DNA of 64,000 bases, from contig NZ_VLNV01000001.1 of assembly GCF_009765215.1 (NCBI RefSeq), positions 434,001 through 498,000 of the forward strand, read 5' to 3'. The translations under genes and the position numbers were made by a program. This DNA is from Lysobacter prati. Its GTDB lineage: Bacteria; Pseudomonadota; Gammaproteobacteria; Xanthomonadales; Xanthomonadaceae. Under the pieces are notes generated by a model, which saw only the letters and a list, made by a program, of their open reading frames with translations, was not told the origin of the DNA and did no database searches. Of this stretch, positions 56,297 to 64,000 are shown piece by piece. Positions within the stretch are counted from its first letter, which is position 1, and every line of letters starts with the position of its first letter.

Positions 56297-57370
56297 TCAG
56301 GCGGCCTCGGCCATCTCGTCCGCCAGGGAGCGCCAGCGTGACAGCCGGTCAAGCTGGCCGACGGTGCGCAGGTAGGCCTCATCGACCTCTGCGTCATTGA
56401 CGATCGCCGCTGCCACGTGCACGGCGCCGGCGACCCAGAATCCGCCGCGCAGGCGGGCCGGGTTCTGGTGAAACGCAACGGCTTCGACGATCGGCGAGGG
56501 CAAGCCCCACAGGCCGAGCAGGTAGGCGCCCGCCACGCCGTGCGGCGTGAGCGTGCCGTCGCCGGCGCTGCTGGTCATCGGTGGCAGCAGCAGTCCGACT
56601 TCCGCCAGCAGTCCGGCGGTGGCGGCAAGTTCCGCACTCGGGCCGGCAAGCAACCGCCCCGCCAGTTGCGAGATGCGCAGTGCGCGGTCGCGCATCGCGT
56701 CCGCGTCGGCCGAACTGGCGCCGGCGGAGAACACCTCGTTTGCCAGCACCAGTTGCAGCAACGAATTCTGTCCCAGGCGCGTGACTGCGGTGCGCAGGTC
56801 GCTGATCTCGCGCCCGCCGGAGTAGTACGCCGAGTTGGACAGGCGCAGCACCTTGGCAGCGACGGCCGGATCCTTTGCCACGGCCTCTACGACGCGCGCC
56901 GAGCTCGTATCGGGATCACGCAGCAGGCGCGTCAGGGCCAGGTACTGGCGTGGTGCGGCCGGCAGCGAGCCAAGCTTGCCGATGGCGGTCTTCAGCCCCT
57001 GGTCCGACAGCAGCGTGCGAAGTTCCATCACGCTCTCGACCGCCTCGATCAGCGCAATCGGGTCCAGCGGTTCGGCCAGGACGCGGTGGCTGACTTCGAG
57101 TGCTTCCATGGCGTCTTCGTCGCTGCCGTTGTCCATCAGCAGGATGGCGATGGCATCGGGGTGGCGCTTGCGCAGCTGTCCGAGCAACGAGCGGCCGTGG
57201 CTGGAACCGACGCGCGAGGCGCAGACGAGGATGTCCGGATTCCAGTCGCCGGTCAGGGCGACCTCGGCCCGGTCGGTCCAGGCAACGCGCCATTCAAGGC
57301 CCTGGTCCTTGAGTTCCTCTTCGACCTGCGCGGCATGGCCGCCCTCATCGCTCACCACGAGAATAAACAC
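56297..57370 (-). CDS. Receiver-like plus HDOD domain protein
   Basis: The 357-aa product has an N-terminal response-regulator-like fold (1-115) with PDILV at the position of the phosphorylated Asp. An HDOD domain follows (about 130-325; SNSAYYSG, RLGQNSLLQLVL). HDOD proteins are linked to signalling and motility. A GTG at 57370 is chosen since residues before it are unlike a receiver. No kinase partner is in the same operon, though the orphan kinase gene lies 120 nt upstream on the same strand. Confidence 0.75.
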   Translation of the reverse strand: MFILVVSDEGGHAAQVEEELKDQGLEWRVAWTDRAEVALTGDWNPDILVCASRVGSSHGRSLLGQLRKRHPDAIAILLMDNGSDEDAMEALEVSHRVLAEPLDPIALIEAVESVMELRTLLSDQGLKTAIGKLGSLPAAPRQYLALTRLLRDPDTSSARVVEAVAKDPAVAAKVLRLSNSAYYSGGREISDLRTAVTRLGQNSLLQLVLANEVFSAGASSADADAMRDRALRISQLAGRLLAGPSAELAATAGLLAEVGLLLPPMTSSAGDGTLTPHGVAGAYLLGLWGLPSPIVEAVAFHQNPARLRGGFWVAGAVHVAAAIVNDAEVDEAYLRTVGQLDRLSRWRSLADEMAEAA

Positions 57371-57490
57371 CGGGCGCCTACCGTAGTTGGTTGCAGTTGC
57401 ATCGACTAACGGCGGCGCCGGGATGTCCTGAAGGGTGCAATGAACAAACTGCCAACACGCGCACAATTCGGCGGGAAGGTCGCCCTCGGC

Positions 57491-59296
57491 CTAGCCGGCC
57501 AGGTGCATGGGCAGCCTGGCGCGGATGCAGGTGCCGCCGCCTTCGCGGGTTTCAATTTCCAGTGCGCCGCCGACCTGCTGCGCCCGCTCGCGCATGGTCA
57601 CCAGGCCCAGGCCCTGCACGCCATCGGCAGCGAAACCGTTGCCATCGTCGGCAATCGACAGCTGCAGGGCCTGGTGCTCGGCATCGATCGCGAGGGACAG
57701 CGTGACCTGGCTCGCCGACGCGTGGCGAAGGACATTGGTCAACGCTTCCTGGGCGATGCGGAAGCAGGCCAGTTCGACCTCCGGGTCGGGCCGGTGCGGA
57801 AGTGGTGACAGCACGAGGTGCAGTCGTGGCTGGCCGGCGCGGAAAAGCTTGTCGGCCTGCCAGCGCAGCGCGGTCTCCAGGCCCAAAGTGTCCAGTTGCG
57901 GAGGACGCAACAGCAGCGACAGATTGCGCAGCTTGGTCACCGTCTGATCGGTCGTGGCGATGATCTCGGCAAGGATCTCGTCGCGACGCTCCGGGTCGTC
58001 GTCGCTCTGGATGGCCATCGCGCCGAGCTTGATCGCTGTGATCGCCTGGCCGATGTCGTCGTGCAGCTCACGCGACAGGGTGCGGCGCTCGTCCTCCTGC
58101 ACGGTCAGCAGGCGCCGGGTGACTGCCTGCAGTTCTTCGCGCAGGTGGCTCTGCTGCTGCAGGCTGAGATTCACCTGGCCATAGGCTTCGTGCGCGCGCG
58201 TGGCGAGCTGGTTCATGGCTTCGGCCAACGGTGCCAGTTCGCGCGGCACGGTGTCGGGCTCGACCGGTGGCGACTCACGGTCCAGGGCGAACCGCTGCAT
58301 GCGATCGAGCAGCTCGTGGACGCTGCCGCCCAGGCGCTTCATCTGCATGCGGACGATCGTCAATACGCCAACGAGCACGAGGGCCAGCAGGACGATGATC
58401 ACCACCATGTTCCGCCGCGACTCGGCGGCCACCACCCGGTCGGGCACGAGCAGCAGCATCCGCCAGCCGACCTGCAGCGGCACCGCGCGGGCATAGGCGT
58501 CACCGCCATCGCTCAGCACGCCCGGCAGTCGTTGCATCAGGGTACGGTCACTGGCGCGCTGCAGTGTCAGGATGGTCTTGTCGCGTGCGTTGGCACCCAG
58601 CACGTCGAGGGACCGGTAGGGCAGGCCCTTGCTGGCATGCACCACGGTCTGGTCGCGGTCGAGCAACAGAACCTCGAACCCGCGCGCCTGTAGCCAGTGG
58701 CTGCGCAACGCCGCGAACGCTTCGATTTCGATGGCGCCCTGGATGATGCCGACGAAGCGTCCGTCGCGGAACAACGGTGCCGACACCGTGACCAGCGGGT
58801 CGCCGCCCAGGTAACGGCCGCGGAACGCGTTGGAGATGTAGGCGTCCCCGGTGGTTCGGGGCTGGATGAAGTAGCTGCGATCGGCGACGGAGATGTCGCC
58901 AAGGCCGGGGACCTCGGGTTGGATGGTGCGGACATTGCCCTCGGCATCGGTGACCAGCAGCGAGGTGAAGCCGGGATAGTGGCGGTGGATCTGCAGCAGG
59001 TCCTCGGCCCAGGCCGCGGTGTCGTCGAGGCTGCCTTCCGCGCTGCGCCGCTCGGCGAGCAGTTGCACCGGAACCAGGTGCAATCGCAGGAAGTTGTCGA
59101 CCTCGTGCCCGGTCGATTCGGCCACCGCTTCCAGGTGCCGGCCGAACTGTTCGCGGGTGGTCGTGTCGCGTTGCCACAGGATCAGTGCCGCCAGTACGAG
59201 CACCGGCACCACGACGGCGACCAGCAACAGCCGGGCGAACTCCCGCAACAGCCCGCGGCCTGGCGGAGTCATTGCGGGGAGGCCGGTCCTGGGCAT
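57491..59296 (-). CDS. Orphan NarL-type sensor histidine kinase
   Basis: The 601-aa product has an N-terminal membrane helix, a periplasmic dCache-like sensor (about 45-300), a second membrane helix (about 305-325) and a HAMP-like segment. A HisKA_3 region with His412 in RELHDDIG and a HATPase with DDGNGF (550-555) follow. No response regulator is adjacent. The start could be 59296 or ATG 59272. Confidence 0.92.
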   Translation of the reverse strand: MPRTGLPAMTPPGRGLLREFARLLLVAVVVPVLVLAALILWQRDTTTREQFGRHLEAVAESTGHEVDNFLRLHLVPVQLLAERRSAEGSLDDTAAWAEDLLQIHRHYPGFTSLLVTDAEGNVRTIQPEVPGLGDISVADRSYFIQPRTTGDAYISNAFRGRYLGGDPLVTVSAPLFRDGRFVGIIQGAIEIEAFAALRSHWLQARGFEVLLLDRDQTVVHASKGLPYRSLDVLGANARDKTILTLQRASDRTLMQRLPGVLSDGGDAYARAVPLQVGWRMLLLVPDRVVAAESRRNMVVIIVLLALVLVGVLTIVRMQMKRLGGSVHELLDRMQRFALDRESPPVEPDTVPRELAPLAEAMNQLATRAHEAYGQVNLSLQQQSHLREELQAVTRRLLTVQEDERRTLSRELHDDIGQAITAIKLGAMAIQSDDDPERRDEILAEIIATTDQTVTKLRNLSLLLRPPQLDTLGLETALRWQADKLFRAGQPRLHLVLSPLPHRPDPEVELACFRIAQEALTNVLRHASASQVTLSLAIDAEHQALQLSIADDGNGFAADGVQGLGLVTMRERAQQVGGALEIETREGGGTCIRARLPMHLAG

Positions 59297-59384
59297 GCGC
59301 CAAAGCTACCGGTCGATGCTGCCAACGCGCAATGCTTCATCTGGTGATTGGCCCGGAACTGCGCGATTCCAGAAAAGCTCGTCC

Positions 59385-60560
59385 TCAGAAGAGCTCGACG
59401 CTGCCTGCGTCCATCGACTGCTGCATCACCGGCTTGTGCGGCGGGCGCTCCCACTCGCCGCGCATCTGGGCGATGCGCTGGCCGAGCTGGCCCAGGGCCT
59501 GGCGGATCTCGGCGCCACCGGCGCCGCTGCGGTGCAGGAGTTCCTGCAGGGCGGTGGCCTCGCGGTTGATCGCGCCCAGGCGCTCCAGGTGCACGTTGGC
59601 CGCGGTCAGGGCCTGGGTGGCGATGTCCTCGAACTGCAGCGACCGCACGGCGTCGGCGACCGAGCCGTCGATGGCGCGGCCGCACTCGGCGATCTCGCGC
59701 ATGCCGTTGCCCAGGCCACGGTTGATGCCATCGACGCGCTCCAGCATCGCCGCCGCCTCGGTGCGGGCACCGCGGCTGCGGTCGAGGTCGCGCGAGGCCA
59801 TCTGGCTGACGGTGTCGCGGACGCGGGCGATCGAGTCCTTGGAGCTGTGGGCGAGCTTGCGGATCTGTTCGTTGAACGCGGTGGAGCGTTCGGAGAGGTT
59901 GCGCACTTCATCGGCGACCACCGCGAATCCGCGTCCGGCCTCGCCGGCACGGGCCGCCTCGATGGCGGCGTTGAGCGCGAGCAGGTTGGTCTGGTCGGCG
60001 ATCGACTTGACGTCTTCGAGCAGCGCGAAGATGCCGTCGAGGTGGCCGGCCATCGCGTCGATGTGGGTCACGGTGGTGCTGCTCTGGCCGCTGACGGCTT
60101 CCAGCGCCTCGACCAGTTGCTCCATCTGCTGGCTGGCCTGCAGGGCGAAGCGCGATACGTCGACGCCGCCGCTGTTCTCGCCATCGCCGGTGCGGTCGAT
60201 CAGGCGCGCCACCACGTCGCCCTGCTGGCGCGACTTGCGGTTGACCGCCTCGAAGCTGCCGCCGAGCTTGGCGACCGACTCGCGGATCAGTTCGCGGGTG
60301 CGTTCGATCTCGGTACGCGACCCCTGGACCTCGGCGCCGACGAAGTTGCGCAGTTCGTCCAGCAGGCGGATCTGTTCGCCCATCAACGCACCGTTGCCGC
60401 CCGACCTGAGGATGCTCCAGGCAAAGCCGAGCCAGGCCAGTGTCATGGCCACCAGCGCGCCCCAGCGCACGGGCGCAACGAGGTCGAAGGCCTCGGTGCA
60501 GATCAGGGTGAAGGTGAGCGCCAGCGGCGCTGCGATGCGAATCAGTACGCGCGAATCCAT
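59385..60560 (-). CDS. Methyl-accepting chemotaxis-like protein (MCP signalling domain)
   Basis: The 391-aa product has two N-terminal membrane segments with almost no periplasmic part, then a MCP signal hairpin ([35 protein letters not shown]). It ends in GSVELF, similar to the end of CheD (GTVELF). It is the last gene of the cheR-cheD-cheB cassette, 32 nt after cheB. Confidence 0.88.
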   Translation of the reverse strand: MDSRVLIRIAAPLALTFTLICTEAFDLVAPVRWGALVAMTLAWLGFAWSILRSGGNGALMGEQIRLLDELRNFVGAEVQGSRTEIERTRELIRESVAKLGGSFEAVNRKSRQQGDVVARLIDRTGDGENSGGVDVSRFALQASQQMEQLVEALEAVSGQSSTTVTHIDAMAGHLDGIFALLEDVKSIADQTNLLALNAAIEAARAGEAGRGFAVVADEVRNLSERSTAFNEQIRKLAHSSKDSIARVRDTVSQMASRDLDRSRGARTEAAAMLERVDGINRGLGNGMREIAECGRAIDGSVADAVRSLQFEDIATQALTAANVHLERLGAINREATALQELLHRSGAGGAEIRQALGQLGQRIAQMRGEWERPPHKPVMQQSMDAGSVELF

Positions 60561-60592
60561 CGTCGGTCTCGTGGGGGCGTTGGCGGTCTACG

Positions 60593-61663
60593 TTAGATAA
60601 CGGCTGCTCGGCTGCGCGCTTGAGGTTCCATTGGCGCGGCGCTGAGCAGGTGGTGGGCAATGTGTTGCAGCGGAAGTACTTCATCCACGGCGGACAAAGC
60701 GACGGCGGCGCCGGGCATGCCCCAGACGACGCTGCTGGCTTCGTCCTGGGCAAAGGTCGCCGCGCCGGCCTTGCGCAGCGCGAGCATGCCGCGCGCGCCG
60801 TCGTCGCCCATTCCGGTCAGCAGCGCGGCGCTGGCGTTGGCGCCGGCGTGCTCGGCCACCGATTCGAACAGGGCATCGACACTGGGGCGGTGCCTGCGCA
60901 CCGGCTCGTCGTCGTCCAGGCGGCAATGCCAGCGGGCGCCACTGCGAAGCACGCGCAGGTGGCGGCCGCCCTGGGCGACATAGGCATGACCGACCAGCAG
61001 CGGCTGGTCGCGCTCGACGTGGACGACGGTCATCTTGCTGTGGCGATCGAGGCGCTCGGCGAATGCACCGCTGAAGGCTGCCGGGATGTGCTGCGCAATC
61101 ACGATCGCCGGTGCATCGGCCGGCATGCGTTCGAGCACTTCGCGGATGGCCTCGGTGCCGCCGGTCGAAGCGCCGATCGCGAGCAGGCGGTCGGTGCTGC
61201 GGTAGGAGAGGGGTTGCTGCTCCGGCACGGACATCTGTGTGCCGTGGGCTCGGGCGACTCGGGCACGTGCCGCCAGGCGGATTTTCTCGACGAGCACTTC
61301 GGAATACTCGGCGAAGCCGCGCACGACATCGAGCTTGGGCTTGGCGATGAAATCCACCGCGCCCAGGGCCAGTGCCTCGAGCGTGACCTGTGCGCCATGC
61401 TCGGTGAGCGTGGAGACCATCACCACCGGCATCGGCCGCAGCCGCATGAGGTTGCGCAGGAAGGTGAGGCCGTCCATGCGCGGCATCTCGACATCGAGCG
61501 TGAGCACGTCCGGGTTGAGCTGCTTGATCTTCTCGCGGGCGATGTAGGGGTCGGCCGCGCTCCCGACGACCTCGATGCCGTCGACTGCGCCGAGCAGTTG
61601 CCTCATCAGCTGGCGGATCAGCGCCGAGTCGTCGATGACCAGCACGCGGATGGGACGCGCCAT
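60593..61663 (-). CDS. cheB: Chemotaxis methylesterase CheB
   Basis: The 356-aa product has a receiver domain with Asp57 and a methylesterase domain with Ser166 (GASTGGT), His192 (QHIP) and an Asp in LLTGMGDDG. It removes methyl groups or deamidates receptors. The start overlaps the cheD stop by 1 nt. Confidence 0.96.
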   Translation of the reverse strand: MARPIRVLVIDDSALIRQLMRQLLGAVDGIEVVGSAADPYIAREKIKQLNPDVLTLDVEMPRMDGLTFLRNLMRLRPMPVVMVSTLTEHGAQVTLEALALGAVDFIAKPKLDVVRGFAEYSEVLVEKIRLAARARVARAHGTQMSVPEQQPLSYRSTDRLLAIGASTGGTEAIREVLERMPADAPAIVIAQHIPAAFSGAFAERLDRHSKMTVVHVERDQPLLVGHAYVAQGGRHLRVLRSGARWHCRLDDDEPVRRHRPSVDALFESVAEHAGANASAALLTGMGDDGARGMLALRKAGAATFAQDEASSVVWGMPGAAVALSAVDEVLPLQHIAHHLLSAAPMEPQARSRAAVI

Positions 61664-62259
61664 CAGAACAGCTCCACGGTGCCGCTGCGAACCTTGGTTC
61701 CGGTCAGGCGGCCGTAGTAGGCACGCTCGACGTCGGCGATGCCATCGTCGCGGGTGGCCGGCAGGCGCTTGACCAGCGTGCGGCCGGTCTGGGCGAAGAA
61801 GCAGACCTTGCGCGGATGGATGTCGCCCAGGTCCTGCGCCAGCACGGGGATGCGCTCGGCGGCGAGGTACTCGAGCACGAAGCGCGCATTGCGCGTGCCG
61901 ACCGGGTCGCTGTAGAAACCACTGAGCACGTTGCCGCCGCCGAATACCTTGGCCTGTAGGCGCGAACGGCGCGCGCCGCGCTTGAGCAGGTCGTTGATCA
62001 GCAGCTCCATGGCGTGCACGCCATAGCGCGAGCAGACGGCGTCGCTGTCGCCGCCGGGCAGCATGAAGTGGTTCATGCCACCGACGGCCATGGCCGAGTC
62101 GAACAGGCAGGCCGCCACGCACGAGCCGAGCAGGGTAACCAGCGCGACCGGGCGATCGGTGGCGACGTAGTCCGCCGGCAGCAGCTTGATCGCCTCGGTC
62201 TGCAGGACCGGGTCGAAGTAGCTGCCGGGCGCAAGATCGGCGGCGGCGACGGCACTCAT
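61663..62259 (-). CDS. cheD: Chemoreceptor glutamine deamidase CheD
   Basis: The 198-aa product has Cys47 in LGSCVAAC and His64 in GMNHFML. It deamidates receptor Gln. ATG overlaps the cheR stop by 4 nt. The C-terminus GTVELF resembles that of the MCP-like gene at 59385. Confidence 0.95.
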   Translation of the reverse strand: MSAVAAADLAPGSYFDPVLQTEAIKLLPADYVATDRPVALVTLLGSCVAACLFDSAMAVGGMNHFMLPGGDSDAVCSRYGVHAMELLINDLLKRGARRSRLQAKVFGGGNVLSGFYSDPVGTRNARFVLEYLAAERIPVLAQDLGDIHPRKVCFFAQTGRTLVKRLPATRDDGIADVERAYYGRLTGTKVRSGTVELF

Positions 62260-63137
62260 CGGCGGCCTGTCTGCGTCGCGGCGCGGTAGGTGGTGCGGCC
62301 GCACGGCAGGACCAGGTCCTGGGCGTGCGAGAAGCTCTCCGAGTGGCCCGCATACAGCAGGCCGCCGGCGCCCAGCAACGGCGCTATCCGTTGCAGCACC
62401 TGGTACTGGGTGGCCTTGTCGAAATAGATCATCACGTTGCGGCAGAACACCGCGCTGAAGCCGCCGCGCAGGCCGTAGTCCGCGGCGAGCAGGTTCAACG
62501 GGCGAAACTCGATCAGCGCCTGCAACTCGGGCTTTACGCGGCACAGCTCGGCATTGGGCCCGCTGCCGCGCTGGAAGAAGCGGCGGTGGCGTTGGGGCGA
62601 AAGATCGGCGATGCGCTCGATCGGATAGACGCCGGTCGCGGCGGTCTGCAACACGGCGGTGTCGATGTCGGTGGCGAGGATGCGAACCGGCGGGGTCATC
62701 GTCCCGAAGGCCTCGCACGCAGTGATCGCGAGCGAGTAGGGCTCCTCGCCGGTGGAGGCGGCGCAGCACCAGATCGTCTGCTCGCCCTGGTCGGCGCCTG
62801 CGCGCAGATGCTCGGCGAGGGCGTCGAAGTGGTAGGCCTCGCGGAAGAACGAGGTGAGGTTGGTGGTGAGCGCGTTGACGAACGACTGCGCCTCGGCGGC
62901 CGGATTGCGCTCCACCAGGTCAAGGTAGTCGGAGAAGCGCTCCATGCCCAGCGAGCGCACGCGTCTCGCCAGCCGGCTGTAGACCATGTCGCGCTTGTGC
63001 GCGCCCAGGTGGATGCCGGCGCGCTCGCGGATCAGGCGGCAGACCCGTCGGAAGTCGCGGTCGTCGAAGACGAAGGCGCGCTCGTCATGGCTGCCGGATT
63101 CGTTGCTGCGGCGGTCATGGGGTCGCGAACTGATCAT
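62256..63137 (-). CDS. cheR: Chemoreceptor methyltransferase CheR
   Basis: The 293-aa product has the N-terminal CheR helical domain and a SAM-binding [10 protein letters not shown] motif (about 124-133). It methylates receptor Glu residues. It lies 78 nt after the MCP gene. Confidence 0.96.
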   Translation of the reverse strand: MISSRPHDRRSNESGSHDERAFVFDDRDFRRVCRLIRERAGIHLGAHKRDMVYSRLARRVRSLGMERFSDYLDLVERNPAAEAQSFVNALTTNLTSFFREAYHFDALAEHLRAGADQGEQTIWCCAASTGEEPYSLAITACEAFGTMTPPVRILATDIDTAVLQTAATGVYPIERIADLSPQRHRRFFQRGSGPNAELCRVKPELQALIEFRPLNLLAADYGLRGGFSAVFCRNVMIYFDKATQYQVLQRIAPLLGAGGLLYAGHSESFSHAQDLVLPCGRTTYRAATQTGRR

Positions 63138-63215
63138 CGGGAGCTGCTCTGCCTACGAAGGGACGACGGCTGGATGCGGACGGCGGCGCGGCAATGCCGC
63201 GCCGCTGAAGACGGC

Positions 63216-64000
63216 TCAGAATTCCTGCCAGTGCGAGTCGTTGCCGTTGACCACGGCGCCGTTGCCGCGCGGCTTGCGAGCCGGCTTTGCTTGCGCAGCC
63301 ACGACGACCGGCGCCGGTCGGTTCCTGGCGGAAGAGGGAACTGGCGCCGCAACCGCGACCATGGCCGGTGCACGCGACACGCTTACCGGCGCCGCACCGC
63401 TGGAAGCCAGGCGGAACACGGCGACGGTCTGGACGAGCTGTTCGGACTGCTGCTCCAGGCTGCGTGCCGCGGCCGAGGCTTCCTCGACCAGCGCCGCGTT
63501 CTGCTGCGTGCCTTCATCCATCTGGGTGACGGCCTGGTTGACCTGCTCGATGCCGGTGGACTGCTCCAGCGAGGCGGCGGTGATGTCGGCAATGATGTCG
63601 GTGACCCGCTTCACGCTGGTGACGATCTCGCCCATCGTGCGGCCGGCCTGGTCGACCAGGGTCGAACCTTCCTCGACGCGGTTGACCGAGTCAGTGATGA
63701 GCTGCTTGATCTCCTTGGCGGCACCGGCCGAGCGCTGCGCCAGCGAGCGCACCTCGGCGGCAACGACAGCGAAGCCGCGGCCCTGTTCGCCGGCACGTGC
63801 GGCTTCGACCGCGGCGTTCAGCGCCAGGATGTTGGTCTGGAAGGCGATGCCGTCGATCACGCCGATGATGTCGACGATCTTCTTCGACGCGGTGTTGATC
63901 GCGCTCATCGTGTCGACCACGCGGCCCACGACCTGTCCACCCTGCGAGGCGACATCGGCTGCGCCCAGCGCCAGCTGGTTGGCCTGGCGGGCGTTGTCGG
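63216..64000 (-). CDS. Methyl-accepting chemotaxis protein, partial
   Basis: About 260 C-terminal residues are visible. They include the MCP signalling hairpin ([33 protein letters not shown]) and a Ala/Pro/Val-rich linker. The final HWQEF matches the CheR/CheB-tethering pentapeptide type (xWxxF). The N-terminal sensor part is outside the window. It is upstream of cheR on the same strand. Confidence 0.95.
   Translation of the reverse strand, partial: DNARQANQLALGAADVASQGGQVVGRVVDTMSAINTASKKIVDIIGVIDGIAFQTNILALNAAVEAARAGEQGRGFAVVAAEVRSLAQRSAGAAKEIKQLITDSVNRVEEGSTLVDQAGRTMGEIVTSVKRVTDIIADITAASLEQSTGIEQVNQAVTQMDEGTQQNAALVEEASAAARSLEQQSEQLVQTVAVFRLASSGAAPVSVSRAPAMVAVAAPVPSSARNRPAPVVVAAQAKPARKPRGNGAVVNGNDSHWQEF

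Overview
The window is 64 kb of high-GC DNA with dense coding on both strands. No tRNA, rRNA, CRISPR array, transposase, integrase or phage gene was seen. Gene content (Wzx/Wzy polysaccharide cluster, Ku/LigD, a cheR-cheD-cheB cassette, Tat-exported proteins, DUF4136 lipoproteins) suggests a gammaproteobacterium of the Xanthomonadales, close to Lysobacter or Luteimonas. That placement is inference from gene content, not from a marker gene.

Layout. (1) 0.4-5.4 kb, + strand: a five-gene export cluster that resembles the Fap functional-amyloid system. It holds a Gly-rich secreted protein, a small secreted protein with a DMRGG motif, a periplasmic C39 peptidase, a second DMRGG protein, and a coiled-coil plus beta-barrel outer-membrane protein. 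A DUF4136 lipoprotein follows. (2) 6.2-25.7 kb, - strand: a lipoprotein lipase and a full Wzx/Wzy-dependent exopolysaccharide locus. The locus has an initiating sugar-phosphate transferase fused to a degenerate WecB-like domain, a Wzc kinase, an Asn-synthase-like protein, two tandem beta-helix proteins, two glycosyltransferases, flippase, pyruvyltransferase, polymerase, a YdcF-like protein, a Wza-type exporter, and the Wzb-type phosphatase just upstream. (3) 25.7-34.2 kb: non-homologous end joining (stand-alone LigD polymerase, Ku, three-domain LigD, a MerR-TPR protein), interrupted by a pirin/LysR pair and a DoxX protein with a poly-Glu tail. (4) 34.2-44.5 kb: metabolic and stress genes (DUF72, hydrolases, SDRs with a LysR, methyltransferase, MsrB, AhpD-like, cupins, GFA, epoxide-hydrolase-like).

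(5) 44.6-48.7 kb, - strand: a bufferin/Hvf-type RiPP metallophore operon. It has a DoxX-like HvfX, two EGKCG-repeat precursors that also carry EF-hands, the MNIO enzyme HvfB and its partner HvfC. Shared sequence boxes lie upstream of three transcription units here. (6) 48.9-57.4 kb: a frameshifted serine-hydrolase gene, DUF1254/1214, isochorismatase-like, glutaryl-CoA-dehydrogenase-like, a third DUF4136, GNAT, MsrA and HDOD genes. (7) 57.5-64.0 kb, - strand: an orphan NarL-type histidine kinase and a chemotaxis cassette (MCP, cheR, cheD, cheB, MCP-like). The MCP runs off the right edge.

The two systems most worth follow-up are the Fap-like cluster, whose small proteins carry double-glycine-like motifs beside a periplasmic C39 peptidase, and the EF-hand bufferin operon with its shared upstream boxes.
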